Shown here piece after piece: positions 43,101 to 51,324 of a DNA stretch of 64,000 bases; position 1 is the first letter of the stretch, and every line of letters begins with the position of its first letter. The position numbers and the translations under genes were made by a program. Source of the DNA: G965205255 sp965205255 (GTDB lineage Bacteria > Pseudomonadota > Gammaproteobacteria > Pseudomonadales > Endozoicomonadaceae); the NCBI GenBank assembly GCA_965205255.1, contig OZ242051.1, positions 1,364,001-1,428,000 of the forward strand, given 5' to 3'. The notes beneath the pieces were generated by a model that saw only the letters and a list, made by a program, of their open reading frames with translations, searched no databases and was not told the origin of the DNA.

Positions 43101-43916
43101 TTATTGATCATTTTTTGGGAATACAACAAAGAAAAGGGAGTGCTTTTTTTTGGGTAAAACATCAAGTATTCTGCATGTATCATCCGAGAGAAGATTGGTT
43201 CTTTTTGGTATCGGTTGTCCATAAACACTATCTTCATTGCGATAAAAGAGTTTACCAGTAAGGCTGTGCGAGCGTTTTTCCTTTATAAGAATATCTTTGA
43301 TGGCTTGTTCTATAGTCGTTAGTCCATTGATATTGAATTTGGTTTGACGCTTTGAAAACCAAGTGGCAACCAGTGTTACTTTGTAACATGAACGTAGTAG
43401 GGAGTCGGAAATTGCTGTAGCAAAGCGTGAATGAGTCAGTCGCAGATTTTTTACTGTTTCGTAATCCAGGTATCCACTTTTTGCCAGTAAGTATGCAATG
43501 ACAGGATTATTAATTAGTAAGCGTGTACTGTAACTGTTGTCCTCCACCTCAAGATGAGATTGTTCATATTGACTAAAGTGATCTTGCTTTTGACGCTTGG
43601 CCGGTGGAATATCTGATTCTGATTTTGTATTGTTTTCAGAGTTATTATCCGCGCAGACCTCCAATGATCGTTTTGCAGATTTTGTATTGCCACCTAAAGC
43701 AAGCTCTGACGTTGAGTTTAACTTTACCTGTTGTATAAAGCGACAGGACATTTCTTTGTTGGTGGGGTGATCTGGATTAGAGAACCTATGACCATCGTTA
43801 TAGTTAGGCCTGACAGACGGCTTTATTATACTTCTACCTTGAGTATCATCTGGTTTTTCTGGTGCTACAAACTCAAAAAAATTTGATTTTTCTTTGGCAA
43901 AGTTTAAGTGGTTCAT
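43101..43916 (-). CDS. Candidate nucleus-targeted effector with F-box-like and NLS-like segments
   Basis: 271 residues, no signal peptide. PPAKRQKQD at 104-112 closely resembles the classical c-Myc nuclear localisation signal (PAAKRVKLD); KSAKR at 79-83 is a second basic cluster. Residues 136-175 (NNPVIAYLLAKSGYLDYETV then KNLRLTHSRFATAISDSLL) follow the F-box layout: NP/LP start, I..LL, YLD...V..LRL, S/HSRF. F-box proteins recruit SCF ubiquitin ligases in eukaryotes, and bacterial pathogens carry such mimics. The C-terminal hundred residues are unrecognised. It lies alone between the usher gene and an IS1 remnant. Gene reality is likely; function is inference. Confidence 0.6.
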   Translation of the reverse strand: MNHLNFAKEKSNFFEFVAPEKPDDTQGRSIIKPSVRPNYNDGHRFSNPDHPTNKEMSCRFIQQVKLNSTSELALGGNTKSAKRSLEVCADNNSENNTKSESDIPPAKRQKQDHFSQYEQSHLEVEDNSYSTRLLINNPVIAYLLAKSGYLDYETVKNLRLTHSRFATAISDSLLRSCYKVTLVATWFSKRQTKFNINGLTTIEQAIKDILIKEKRSHSLTGKLFYRNEDSVYGQPIPKRTNLLSDDTCRILDVLPKKKHSLFFVVFPKNDQ

Positions 43917-44068
43917 TAACTGTTTAGCCTTTTAGTCTAAATTAATGTATATATTTCAGACCATGATCAGACTATATTTGTTTACAAGATTGTGTTGTTT
44001 TTAACAACATAATGTATCAAATTACTAACAAATATGAATTATTGGCACTACCGATTTTTGGTGGTAAC
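43917..44068. other. Intergenic, A+T-rich, with a possible insertion-sequence end
   Basis: Upstream region of the F-box-like gene. A sequence TTGGCACTACCGATTTTTGG at about 44042-44061 may be an old end of the neighbouring IS1 copy. Confidence 0.35.
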
Positions 44069-44412
44069 TTAAAATTCATAGTGTTTAATATACGTTCCAA
44101 CGATCTTTTCGTACAGACCCTCTAATCTCAAAACATATAGTTTTTCTGACCAGCCTTTTAATCTGTATTCTCAGATTTAAATTAGGATACTCAATTTTCT
44201 ACGTGTAATGCTTCCCCACAATATGTCTTTCTTTAGGAAGCAATCGCTCATAGCCACCCCAACCATCAGTAAACTGAAGCTAGATATTAAAACGATTCAA
44301 AAGACTGACCAGTTTTTTGCCTGACTCATCGGTACGACGACCAAAGACATAAGGCATAGCCCAATTCACTACATATGAATTACTACAAATCACACATGCG
44401 TATCTACCCATA
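44069..44412 (-). pseudogene. IS1-family transposase remnant (InsB)
   Basis: Minus-strand frames read YVFGRRTDESGKKLVSLLNR, FNI-stop-LQFTDGWGGYERLLPK, ERHIVGKHYT-stop-KIE, NLNLRIQIKRLVRKTICF and, after a frameshift, LYEKIVGTYIKHYEF then TAA at 44069-44071. DGW..YE, IVGK.YT and NLNLR are InsB landmarks. Stops and a shift make it inactive. The InsA part is missing, and the copy ends just past the 3' end of the adhesin gene at 44419. Confidence 0.85.
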
Positions 44413-44418
44413 CACAAG

Positions 44419-46899
44419 CTATAGTTCATTCGCTCTTTTTATCACTTGTATGAACCATTTAGGGGCCAAAATTCCGTCAGTCCAGTCACTATCACCTTCC
44501 GGACTGTCTTCTCTGCCATGACTATCTCTCATTGTCATCTCTTCAGCAGCTTTTTGATATTTGTGGAAATTTTCTGGGGTAATATTAAAACCAAACAAAG
44601 AAAGACCCTGTGATTCACTCTCCTGAACTGGTGTTGATTCCCTGCTATCGATACTTCGCACTCTAGGCCTTTTTGTGGCTATACGTTGTTCATGATCAGC
44701 AATAGCTATGCTTAACTCTTTGGCCAACTGAGCAGGATCTAGGCATGATGATTGCTCAGTATTTTTTTGTGTACCTTGTCTTGAACGCGCAAAGCGTGTC
44801 TGGCTCCGTTTTATTTTGTTTGCTTCTGAGCTTTCAGGTTTTGATTGTTGAGATGAAATATTGCCGCTCTTTACTAACTTTAATTGCCTACGTTTTACTG
44901 AGGTGACACGCACCCCTTTACTATTTTTCGAGTCTGAAACTTGTTTCTTATTTGTTCTATTTTGCTCTCTTTCCTGACGAAGTTTTTCTTGGTTTTTATT
45001 TCGTTGACGCTGTTGATTTTTCGTTAACTTCAATTTTTCATCTGTACCAGAAGACAAGGCTAAATCGTCACTCATGGAGTCTGCTTCTGATGGTGTGTCA
45101 CTATGGCGTTGAAAGACTCGATTGCACTCATTAAACTGCCTTGATTCAGTTAGCACCTTTCTCAAATCATCGTCACCAGCCTGATGCTCAATTGATGGAT
45201 CAATTTTTTCAGGAAGATGTCTTTGATTCGCAGGCCGAAGGCGATTCAAACCATTTTTTAACATTTCTGTTGTTAAGACACTTGGCGATGATGATTGTTT
45301 TTCCTCAGACATTGGCGGTTCTAATGATATTGGTGGAGCCTTTTTTGGAACAACCTGATACTGATATTGTTCATCCACATGTGTTTGATCTGGCTTAGAA
45401 CATGACTCAATTTTTGTTTGATCCTGCTCATATTGCTCCGTTTCTTTTTCCTGTTGCTGTTGTTGTTCTTGTTGTTTCTGTTCTTGTTGCTTCTGTTCTT
45501 GTTGTTTCTGTTCTTGTTGTTTCTGTTCTTGTTGCTTCTGTTCTTGTTGCTTCTGTTCTTGTTGTTTCTGTTCCTGTTGCTTCTGTTCTTGTTGTTTCTG
45601 TTCCTGTTGTTTCTGTTCCTGTTGTTTCTGTTCTTGTTGTTTCTGTTCCTGTTGTTTCTGTTCTTGTTGTTTCTGTTCCTGTTGTTTCTGTTCCTGTTGT
45701 TTCTGTTCTTGTTGTTTCTGTTCTTGTTGTTTCTGTTCTTGTTGTTTCTGTTCTTGTTGTTTCTGTTCTTGTTGCTTCTGTTCTTGTTGCTTCTGTTCTT
45801 GTTGTTGCTGTTCTTGTTGTTTCTGTTCTTGTTGTTTCTGTTCTTGTTGTTGTTCCAGATCCTCCCTAAATTTCCCCGATTGCGTTTTTTGTTTTTCCAA
45901 TTGCTCTGATTGTTTTTGATCGTCGCCTGAGGTATCAAAAAATTTAACTTGTGAACTCAATGGCAAAACTGGCACTTTCTTTTTTAAATCAAGTACGATG
46001 CCGTATTCTCTTTCAGAAAGTTTATATAAGCCTCCAGAAAATGTTTTTTGCCTAGGGAGCCAACTAAATTTTGTCTGGTAACTGAAACTCTGATTAAAGT
46101 CATAAACAAATCGAATAAAAAGATCAGTATTATTTTTACGACTATGATTTTTATATGTTTTTATTAATACAAAGTTAACCAATGGAACCGGCTTATATTC
46201 AATACTGTAAGCTATACCCTTTGGGGATTTAGTATACTTTTTATCATGGTGTAAATTCACTGCCTCCCCTTTCCAGTGAAAGTAACGTGTGCCCAAAACC
46301 AGCTGTGGGTAAGCAGGTAATGTAATTTTTAACATCGCATCAAGCCCGTTTGCCGTTTTTTCGTAATGCATATGCTCTGTTTTAGACAATTTCCAACTAC
46401 TCATTCCTTGGTAAAAGTTGGCTGTAAAGTCAACATAAGGTACCGAAAATTCAACACCTTCACTTATTCGTTTGTTTTTTCCTTTTACATCGTAATCATA
46501 AAAGACATTTCCACCCCATAAAAAGTTCTCACTGGCATTGGTTTTGCGAAATCCTAACCCTGCATTATAAGTCATACGTTTATTAACGTAAGTTATGCTG
46601 GGGGTTAAGTACAACAAACTTAATCTGCTACTGTCTCCGGTAATGGGAATAAGAGTATGTATATGGCCGTCATGCTTTTTCTTTGAATTAAACAGTTCAG
46701 CGGAAATATCTATTTTTCTTATAAACGGTGCTGAAAAATTATTTTCGGCATACATATCATCTGAAAAGTCTGATACCGCCTGTTTTTTTTTTGCTTCTTC
46801 ATCACTCACACTTTCAGAACAACTAACTTCACTGGCAGATAGAGCCAGCAAGCTGAAACTTAAAAAACAAAAACCGTATATCAGTCTTTCCAACAACAT
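44419..46899 (-). CDS. Inverse autotransporter (intimin/invasin-type barrel) with Glu-Gln-Lys repeat passenger
   Basis: 826 residues. Signal peptide (LIYGFCFLSFSLLALSAS). Residues about 50-310 follow the inverse-autotransporter barrel: NAGLGFRKTN, FLWGGNVFYDYDVKGKNKR, EGVEFSVPYVDFTANFYQGMS, ANGLDAMLKITLPAYPQLVLG, YKPVPLVNFVLIK and a final barrel strand ending in GIVLDLKK. The passenger has no Ig-like domains. It starts with about 27 EQKQQ repeats (346-482), followed by a Lys/Arg/Gln-rich region (QRQRNKNQEKLRQEREQN) and NLS-like ATKRPRVRS. The last part holds an acidic SPEGDSDWTD and a final helix. Probably a surface-exposed adhesin or host-interacting filament. It follows a sister gene at 47045. 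Confidence 0.85.
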   Translation of the reverse strand: MLLERLIYGFCFLSFSLLALSASEVSCSESVSDEEAKKKQAVSDFSDDMYAENNFSAPFIRKIDISAELFNSKKKHDGHIHTLIPITGDSSRLSLLYLTPSITYVNKRMTYNAGLGFRKTNASENFLWGGNVFYDYDVKGKNKRISEGVEFSVPYVDFTANFYQGMSSWKLSKTEHMHYEKTANGLDAMLKITLPAYPQLVLGTRYFHWKGEAVNLHHDKKYTKSPKGIAYSIEYKPVPLVNFVLIKTYKNHSRKNNTDLFIRFVYDFNQSFSYQTKFSWLPRQKTFSGGLYKLSEREYGIVLDLKKKVPVLPLSSQVKFFDTSGDDQKQSEQLEKQKTQSGKFREDLEQQQEQKQQEQKQQEQQQQEQKQQEQKQQEQKQQEQKQQEQKQQEQKQQEQKQQEQKQQEQKQQEQKQQEQKQQEQKQQEQKQQEQKQQEQKQQEQKQQEQKQQEQKQQEQKQQEQKQQEQKQQEQKQQEQQQQQEKETEQYEQDQTKIESCSKPDQTHVDEQYQYQVVPKKAPPISLEPPMSEEKQSSSPSVLTTEMLKNGLNRLRPANQRHLPEKIDPSIEHQAGDDDLRKVLTESRQFNECNRVFQRHSDTPSEADSMSDDLALSSGTDEKLKLTKNQQRQRNKNQEKLRQEREQNRTNKKQVSDSKNSKGVRVTSVKRRQLKLVKSGNISSQQSKPESSEANKIKRSQTRFARSRQGTQKNTEQSSCLDPAQLAKELSIAIADHEQRIATKRPRVRSIDSRESTPVQESESQGLSLFGFNITPENFHKYQKAAEEMTMRDSHGREDSPEGDSDWTDGILAPKWFIQVIKRANEL
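45455..45860 (-). repeat. About 27 tandem 15-bp units coding EQKQQ
   Basis: The plus-strand unit is TGTTCTTGTTGTTTC with scattered variants. Almost all differences are silent (Gln CAA/CAG, Lys AAA/AAG); one unit changes Lys to Gln. The 15-bp length keeps frame whatever the copy number. Long frames seen on the opposite strand (45402-45909) are artefacts of the repeat. Confidence 0.95.
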
Positions 46900-47044
46900 A
46901 TTCTACCCTTGGGGACAACGTTAAGCCTGTTTAACTTTTGTTTATTAGCTGATGTTTCATTAAAAGGGCGAGAAATTAATTCCAGCCCTTAATTTTGCAT
47001 AAAAAAATATCGTCATCTTTGCCAGAAAAACTACGCAAAACTGA

Positions 47045-49051
47045 TTAATCACAATCTTTCAACCAATCATGGATTGTAGAAATTGATTCAGGGTGTTTTT
47101 TGATGAATTTACCAGCAAAACGTCCTGCTTTTTTAATCGCATTATTTTGAGGAGCAGATTCTAGTTTTTTTTGATTAAAGGGATTACTAACTTTGCCCTT
47201 CCCGCTAATGACTGATTCACCATTTTCATTAGTAGTAAATATTTTTGTATTATTATCTTGATTGAAAGCTACAGTAGTAGATAAGACTTCAGCAACGGAC
47301 AGGTTATGTATCATTGGGTTATCTTTACTTCCATGGTAACTGCACTTGTATTTATAGGGGTAATCACTTTTGGTATCATTAGTTGTATCTGAATCATCCT
47401 CTCTCAAACCAGGATACTTCTCAATAAGACATAAGCTTTCTTTATTCCTTTTCCTTGTAATGCGTCGGTGTTGATTTTTTCCTTCAGCCATACCTTTTGT
47501 CATTAAATCTTCGTATTTATCATCGGTGGTTAATTTCTTATCATTGGGTAATGTTTTATCGCGAGTGACTGGCGAATGCTCACGAGTTGTTTCAACAGAC
47601 TTTTCCCTTAGAGTAGCTAAATCTCGATGCTCACTGGTAAAACTATTAGCTCCAATATCCACTGGTGCATCATTGATTGTTGACTGTTTAAGCACATCAT
47701 TTAGCTTTTGACGAAGTTGTGAGAAGGTTTGTTCATTCTCTGCCTGCCCTTGATTACTGGTTTGGTCCTCTGTTGTTTGTCTTATAAATGATGTGGATGA
47801 ATCCTCTATACCTCTTTCGTTAAACTCAGGCTCTCCTGAAATGTCTTGATTCACTTGTTTTGCTAAGAATTCACTTGGCTCAGTCTTATCATGATCATGA
47901 GCGTTTAGAACTTCCCATTCTTCTATATTATTAAAATTATTCAGGTTATATAATTCATCCGGATCATTCGGATCATTCGGATCATTCGGATCATTCGGAT
48001 CATTCGGATCATTCGGATCATTCGGATCATTCGGATCATTCGGATCATTCAGGTCATTCGGATTACTCGGATTATTTGTATTACTTGGATCAGTTATAGA
48101 CTCTCCTGGTCGTAGAACAGAAGAAGCTGGTGAAACTTTGTCTTGTGTGCTCAGTACAACACCGTATTTACGCTCTACACGGCTAAACATACTTTGTGAA
48201 AGAGAATAAGCCTGTGGAACTGCACTAAATTTAATCTGATCACTTATTGAACGACTAAAGTCATAAATAAAGTTAAGAGCTAATGATGTGTCACCTTTTC
48301 TGCCCCTTTGTTCTTTGGATTGCTGTAGGGCAAAACTTACGAGTGGAATAGGTCTGTATTCTGCAGCATATTCATAGCCATTAGGTGAATTGGTGTATTT
48401 TTTATTACCATACAGATCAATTCCTTTACCTTTCCATGAAAAGTAGCCGGCAGAAAAAGATACTTGTGGATAAAAGGGTAATTGCACTTTTAATCGGATA
48501 TCATAACCACTGGCTGGCTTTTCATTTTTGGTTTTATCTGTCCGAGATGTATGTGACTGACTTAACCCCTGATAAATATTGCCGGAAATACTTACATATG
48601 CCACGCCAAATTCAACACCCTCGCTTAAACGACGATTACCACCTTTGCTATCATAATCCATAAAGATATTAGTGCCTAAAAAAAACTCATTCTGATGATC
48701 AAAGTGACGATAGCCTGCACCTAAGTTATAAGTAAAGCGCCTGTTATAATAGGTTAAACTCGGTGAAATAAAAGCTATATCATTTTGATCATAACTTAAA
48801 GGAACAATTATGCGAATATAGCCGTTTTTTGTTTTTTCTTTAGTGGTATAGAGATCTGTTGTTAACTCAAGGCTTTTAAGTATAGTGTTTTCCTGTTTAT
48901 CAAACCAATCAGAATCATAAGTCTCCAGTCTTTGATTTCGTCTGACATCAGATTTACATTCAGAATCGGTATCAAATTCCTGTGCTCTGGAACCGTCACA
49001 AAGAACTATACCCAGGCAGACAGAACATGCTACAGATAGTTTTAGTTTCAT
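47045..49051 (-). CDS. Inverse autotransporter with Asn-Asp-Pro repeat passenger
   Basis: 668 residues. Signal peptide (LSVACSVCLGIVLCDGSRA). The barrel from about 40 to 310 parallels the sister protein: YNLGAGYRHFDHQNEFFLGTN, FMDYDSKGGNRRLSEGVEF, SGNIYQGLSQ, ASGYDIRLKVQLPFYPQVSF, YRPIPLVSFALQQ and GVVLSTQDK. A linker of ten identical NDP units (334-363) follows. The rest is polar and disordered-looking, with a basic cluster (HRRITRKRNK) and a more ordered C-terminal hundred residues that I do not recognise. No Ig-like domains. It is likely co-transcribed with, or duplicated from, the gene at 44419. Confidence 0.85.
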   Translation of the reverse strand: MKLKLSVACSVCLGIVLCDGSRAQEFDTDSECKSDVRRNQRLETYDSDWFDKQENTILKSLELTTDLYTTKEKTKNGYIRIIVPLSYDQNDIAFISPSLTYYNRRFTYNLGAGYRHFDHQNEFFLGTNIFMDYDSKGGNRRLSEGVEFGVAYVSISGNIYQGLSQSHTSRTDKTKNEKPASGYDIRLKVQLPFYPQVSFSAGYFSWKGKGIDLYGNKKYTNSPNGYEYAAEYRPIPLVSFALQQSKEQRGRKGDTSLALNFIYDFSRSISDQIKFSAVPQAYSLSQSMFSRVERKYGVVLSTQDKVSPASSVLRPGESITDPSNTNNPSNPNDLNDPNDPNDPNDPNDPNDPNDPNDPNDPNDPDELYNLNNFNNIEEWEVLNAHDHDKTEPSEFLAKQVNQDISGEPEFNERGIEDSSTSFIRQTTEDQTSNQGQAENEQTFSQLRQKLNDVLKQSTINDAPVDIGANSFTSEHRDLATLREKSVETTREHSPVTRDKTLPNDKKLTTDDKYEDLMTKGMAEGKNQHRRITRKRNKESLCLIEKYPGLREDDSDTTNDTKSDYPYKYKCSYHGSKDNPMIHNLSVAEVLSTTVAFNQDNNTKIFTTNENGESVISGKGKVSNPFNQKKLESAPQNNAIKKAGRFAGKFIKKHPESISTIHDWLKDCD
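47961..48050 (-). repeat. Ten perfect tandem 9-bp units coding NDP
   Basis: GGATCATTC ten times without a mismatch, flanked by variants (AGGTCATTC, GGATTACTC). Nine bases keep frame, so copy number can change without loss of the protein. Perfect identity points to recent expansion. Confidence 0.97.
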
Positions 49052-49137
49052 TTAAACGCTTCTCCCAAAACATATACTCAGAGAGTAATCAACAATCTCA
49101 GATAAGAGTTATAGCTAGAGAGGATAGACGATTTTTT

Positions 49138-49188
49138 AATACTTAAAAGTGAATACCACTAAAAAATACAATTCACTTTAAGTATTAT
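49138..49188. repeat. A+T-rich inverted repeat in the leader of the NDP adhesin gene
   Basis: AATACTTAAAAGTGAATA (49138-49155) pairs with AATTCACTTTAAGTATT (about 49171-49188) with one bulge. It lies between the stop of the proline-rich gene and the adhesin start. It may act as a terminator or leader structure; a T-run follows only on the plus strand. Confidence 0.45.
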
Positions 49189-49218
49189 AATTTTTTTTTA
49201 ATTAAAACTACTTAATTT

Positions 49219-51039
49219 TTAATCGTCAAAATCATTATTATTGTCTGTGTTAGAGTCGTCTTTTTCTTGGCGGGTACGATCTATCATGTTATTCACAAGA
49301 GGTGAGGAAAAATTGAATCCACCAGCTTTTAGTTCTTTATTTTTAGGTGCTGCTTGCTGCCGGACATTTTTAAGTCCGGATTTGTCAAATACTTCTATCT
49401 CTGAAAGCAATGCATTGCGCCCGGTTTTTACTTTTTGATCTTTCTCTTGTACTTTATTTTCCTGTGATGTTTTTTCCAAACCTTCATTAGTATCATTATT
49501 GTCGTTTATATTTTTTTTAGCTTTTAACTGATCAGCTTTAGCTGATTGTGAATCATTAGACGGTGATAATGACCCAGCTTCTTCATCGGCAACAGCTTTA
49601 CGAATTTTATTTAATCTAGACGTTAAATCTTCATTAAAACTATTTTTAACATTAGTTTTTGGGTGTTGCTTAACTTCCATTTGTTGAGCTTTGTTCGGTT
49701 TACGCCCAGAACGCCTTAAAATTTCTTGCTGTAACTGTTGCTCTGTTGGTTTAACTAAATTGCTTGGCTGTTGTTTAGTCGTGTTTTTTGGCGCTGAATC
49801 AACAGATTTTGAAAAGCCTTCCCCTGAGTGAGTACCTTTTATCGGTGGTGGTGGAGGAACCACTGTTGGAGGTGCGACAGGCTTATTCATTACTGGTAAC
49901 CCAGATGGCGAAAGTTTGCTATCAGATGCTACAGCTGATTGTTCAATTTTAGCTTGTGGTATTTTAGGTGATGAAGTAACTGGTGGGCGTGTTGGTTTAG
50001 GGGGGCGCAAAGGTTTAATATCTCCGCTTTTGAAATCAGTATGTACAGGAGATTCCATTGTTTTTTTACTTCTAAACTTTTCTTTCAACCTGTTTTTTTG
50101 CTCATCAGATAATTTTGATATATCAATACTACCTACACCCGCTGTTTTTGTATCAGGTTTTGACAGCGCTTGTTGCTCCTGCTGATATTCGGAGGTCTTT
50201 TTATGAGATGGCTGAGGTATATTGCCATAGTTTAATGGTAATTTCGGTAGTGGCGGTCTTGGTGGTGGTTGCTTTTTTGCCGCACTTTTTATCTGCTCCT
50301 GATATTTTGTTTTTTTTGAGGACTTTTTTTTAGTTTTCGACATAACAGATGATTCTGCATCGGTAGTGATCTTTTCTTTCTGGGAAATCTGCTTTTTTTT
50401 ATCTTTAGAAGATTTCGAGATAACCTGTTCTGTGTTTTTTTCAGTATGTTGAAATGACTTTTTCCTACTTCGCCACAGTGAAACAAGCTTATTTTGTTTT
50501 TTGTTTTTTTTCCGCTGCCCCGCTTCAGGCTGAATTTGCGATTGATTTTTAGCCTTTTGTTTTGATTTTTTAGGTTTGTTTTTCACTACAGGCTCAGCAA
50601 CAGGTGGTGTATAAGCTTGCTGAGCTGGTGTTGTATAATTTTGCGGTATCGTATATGCCTGTATAGGCTCTCCCTGATAAAAACTACTATTTAACTGACC
50701 AAATTGATTAAAATTGAGCGTAACACCTGAATTAAACTGAAAATTAAAAGCACCCTGTACATTGTACGACTGAACATGCTGGGGATAAGGCGGAGTTACT
50801 TGAGCAGAAGAACTCAGATAAGTCACACGAACTATCATCGGTGCCACACTTCTCTGCCCTACAGGGGTATACCTGATTACTTTGACACCTGAGTACTGAT
50901 CCTGTGGTATCTGACTGGAAACTGACGAAACCACCCCAACATTTCTCGCATTAACCTTACCATGGTGTTGGTTGGGTTGTTGCAATACTGGTGGGGCAAC
51001 ATGACTGCTACCTGAAAAATTCCCTATTCGACCATCCAT
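49219..51039 (-). CDS. Proline-rich protein with WASP/RickA-like WH2-connector-acidic C-terminus (candidate actin nucleator)
   Basis: 606 residues, no Sec signal. Residues 1-150 are Gln/Ser/Tyr/Val-rich. Residues 150-255 are very Lys-rich. Residues 257-268 (QPPPRPPLPKLP), 343-352 (PLRPPKPTRP) and 389-399 (APPTVVPPPPP) are SH3- or profilin-type proline tracts. Near the C-terminus GRNALLSEIEVFDKSGLKNV (540-559) resembles a WH2 actin-binding motif (R..LL..I....LK.V, two residues longer than usual in the middle). It is followed by LVNNMIDRTRQ (581-591), like the connector helix, and an acidic end (DDSNTDNNNDFDD). That order, polyproline then WH2, connector and acid, is the one that activates Arp2/3 in WASP and in Rickettsia RickA. 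The usual acidic Trp is replaced by Phe. The assignment is by eye. Confidence 0.55.
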   Translation of the reverse strand: MDGRIGNFSGSSHVAPPVLQQPNQHHGKVNARNVGVVSSVSSQIPQDQYSGVKVIRYTPVGQRSVAPMIVRVTYLSSSAQVTPPYPQHVQSYNVQGAFNFQFNSGVTLNFNQFGQLNSSFYQGEPIQAYTIPQNYTTPAQQAYTPPVAEPVVKNKPKKSKQKAKNQSQIQPEAGQRKKNKKQNKLVSLWRSRKKSFQHTEKNTEQVISKSSKDKKKQISQKEKITTDAESSVMSKTKKKSSKKTKYQEQIKSAAKKQPPPRPPLPKLPLNYGNIPQPSHKKTSEYQQEQQALSKPDTKTAGVGSIDISKLSDEQKNRLKEKFRSKKTMESPVHTDFKSGDIKPLRPPKPTRPPVTSSPKIPQAKIEQSAVASDSKLSPSGLPVMNKPVAPPTVVPPPPPIKGTHSGEGFSKSVDSAPKNTTKQQPSNLVKPTEQQLQQEILRRSGRKPNKAQQMEVKQHPKTNVKNSFNEDLTSRLNKIRKAVADEEAGSLSPSNDSQSAKADQLKAKKNINDNNDTNEGLEKTSQENKVQEKDQKVKTGRNALLSEIEVFDKSGLKNVRQQAAPKNKELKAGGFNFSSPLVNNMIDRTRQEKDDSNTDNNNDFDD

Positions 51040-51324
51040 AGTCTAATCCTTTACATATTATTCGAAAAACAAATCCATTTGATCGTTTTTCGCCCATTTG
51101 GGTTTAATGTTTAAATACTATTATGTTAATGATAGCTATAAACACTTTTTGCTGAAAAAAATGATACTCTAACAAAAAAACCATACAGATAAAGTGCTTC
51201 CAACATTTTTTTCACGACTCTGAGCATAAAAACTTCTCACAAAAGCAAAAAGTTACCCAGTTATTTATCGCTAACAAAAAATCATCAAAGCACATATGCA
51301 AGCAACAAAGAATACATATCACTA
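51040..51324. other. Intergenic region between the island and the Phe/Tyr operon
   Basis: A+T-rich, no gene. It should contain the promoter of the proline-rich gene and the end of the maiA transcript; I see no clear elements. Confidence 0.35.

Noticed and set aside
45402..45909. Two long plus-strand open frames (155 and 163 codons) of Val/Leu-rich sequence
   Set aside because: They lie opposite the 15-bp repeat of the inverse autotransporter. A repeat whose unit is a multiple of three and lacks stops opens several frames. No ribosome site or natural composition.
45321..45938. 205-codon minus-strand frame rich in Asn/Arg/Lys overlapping the same repeat
   Set aside because: Shifted reading of the EQKQQ repeat, inside the adhesin gene.
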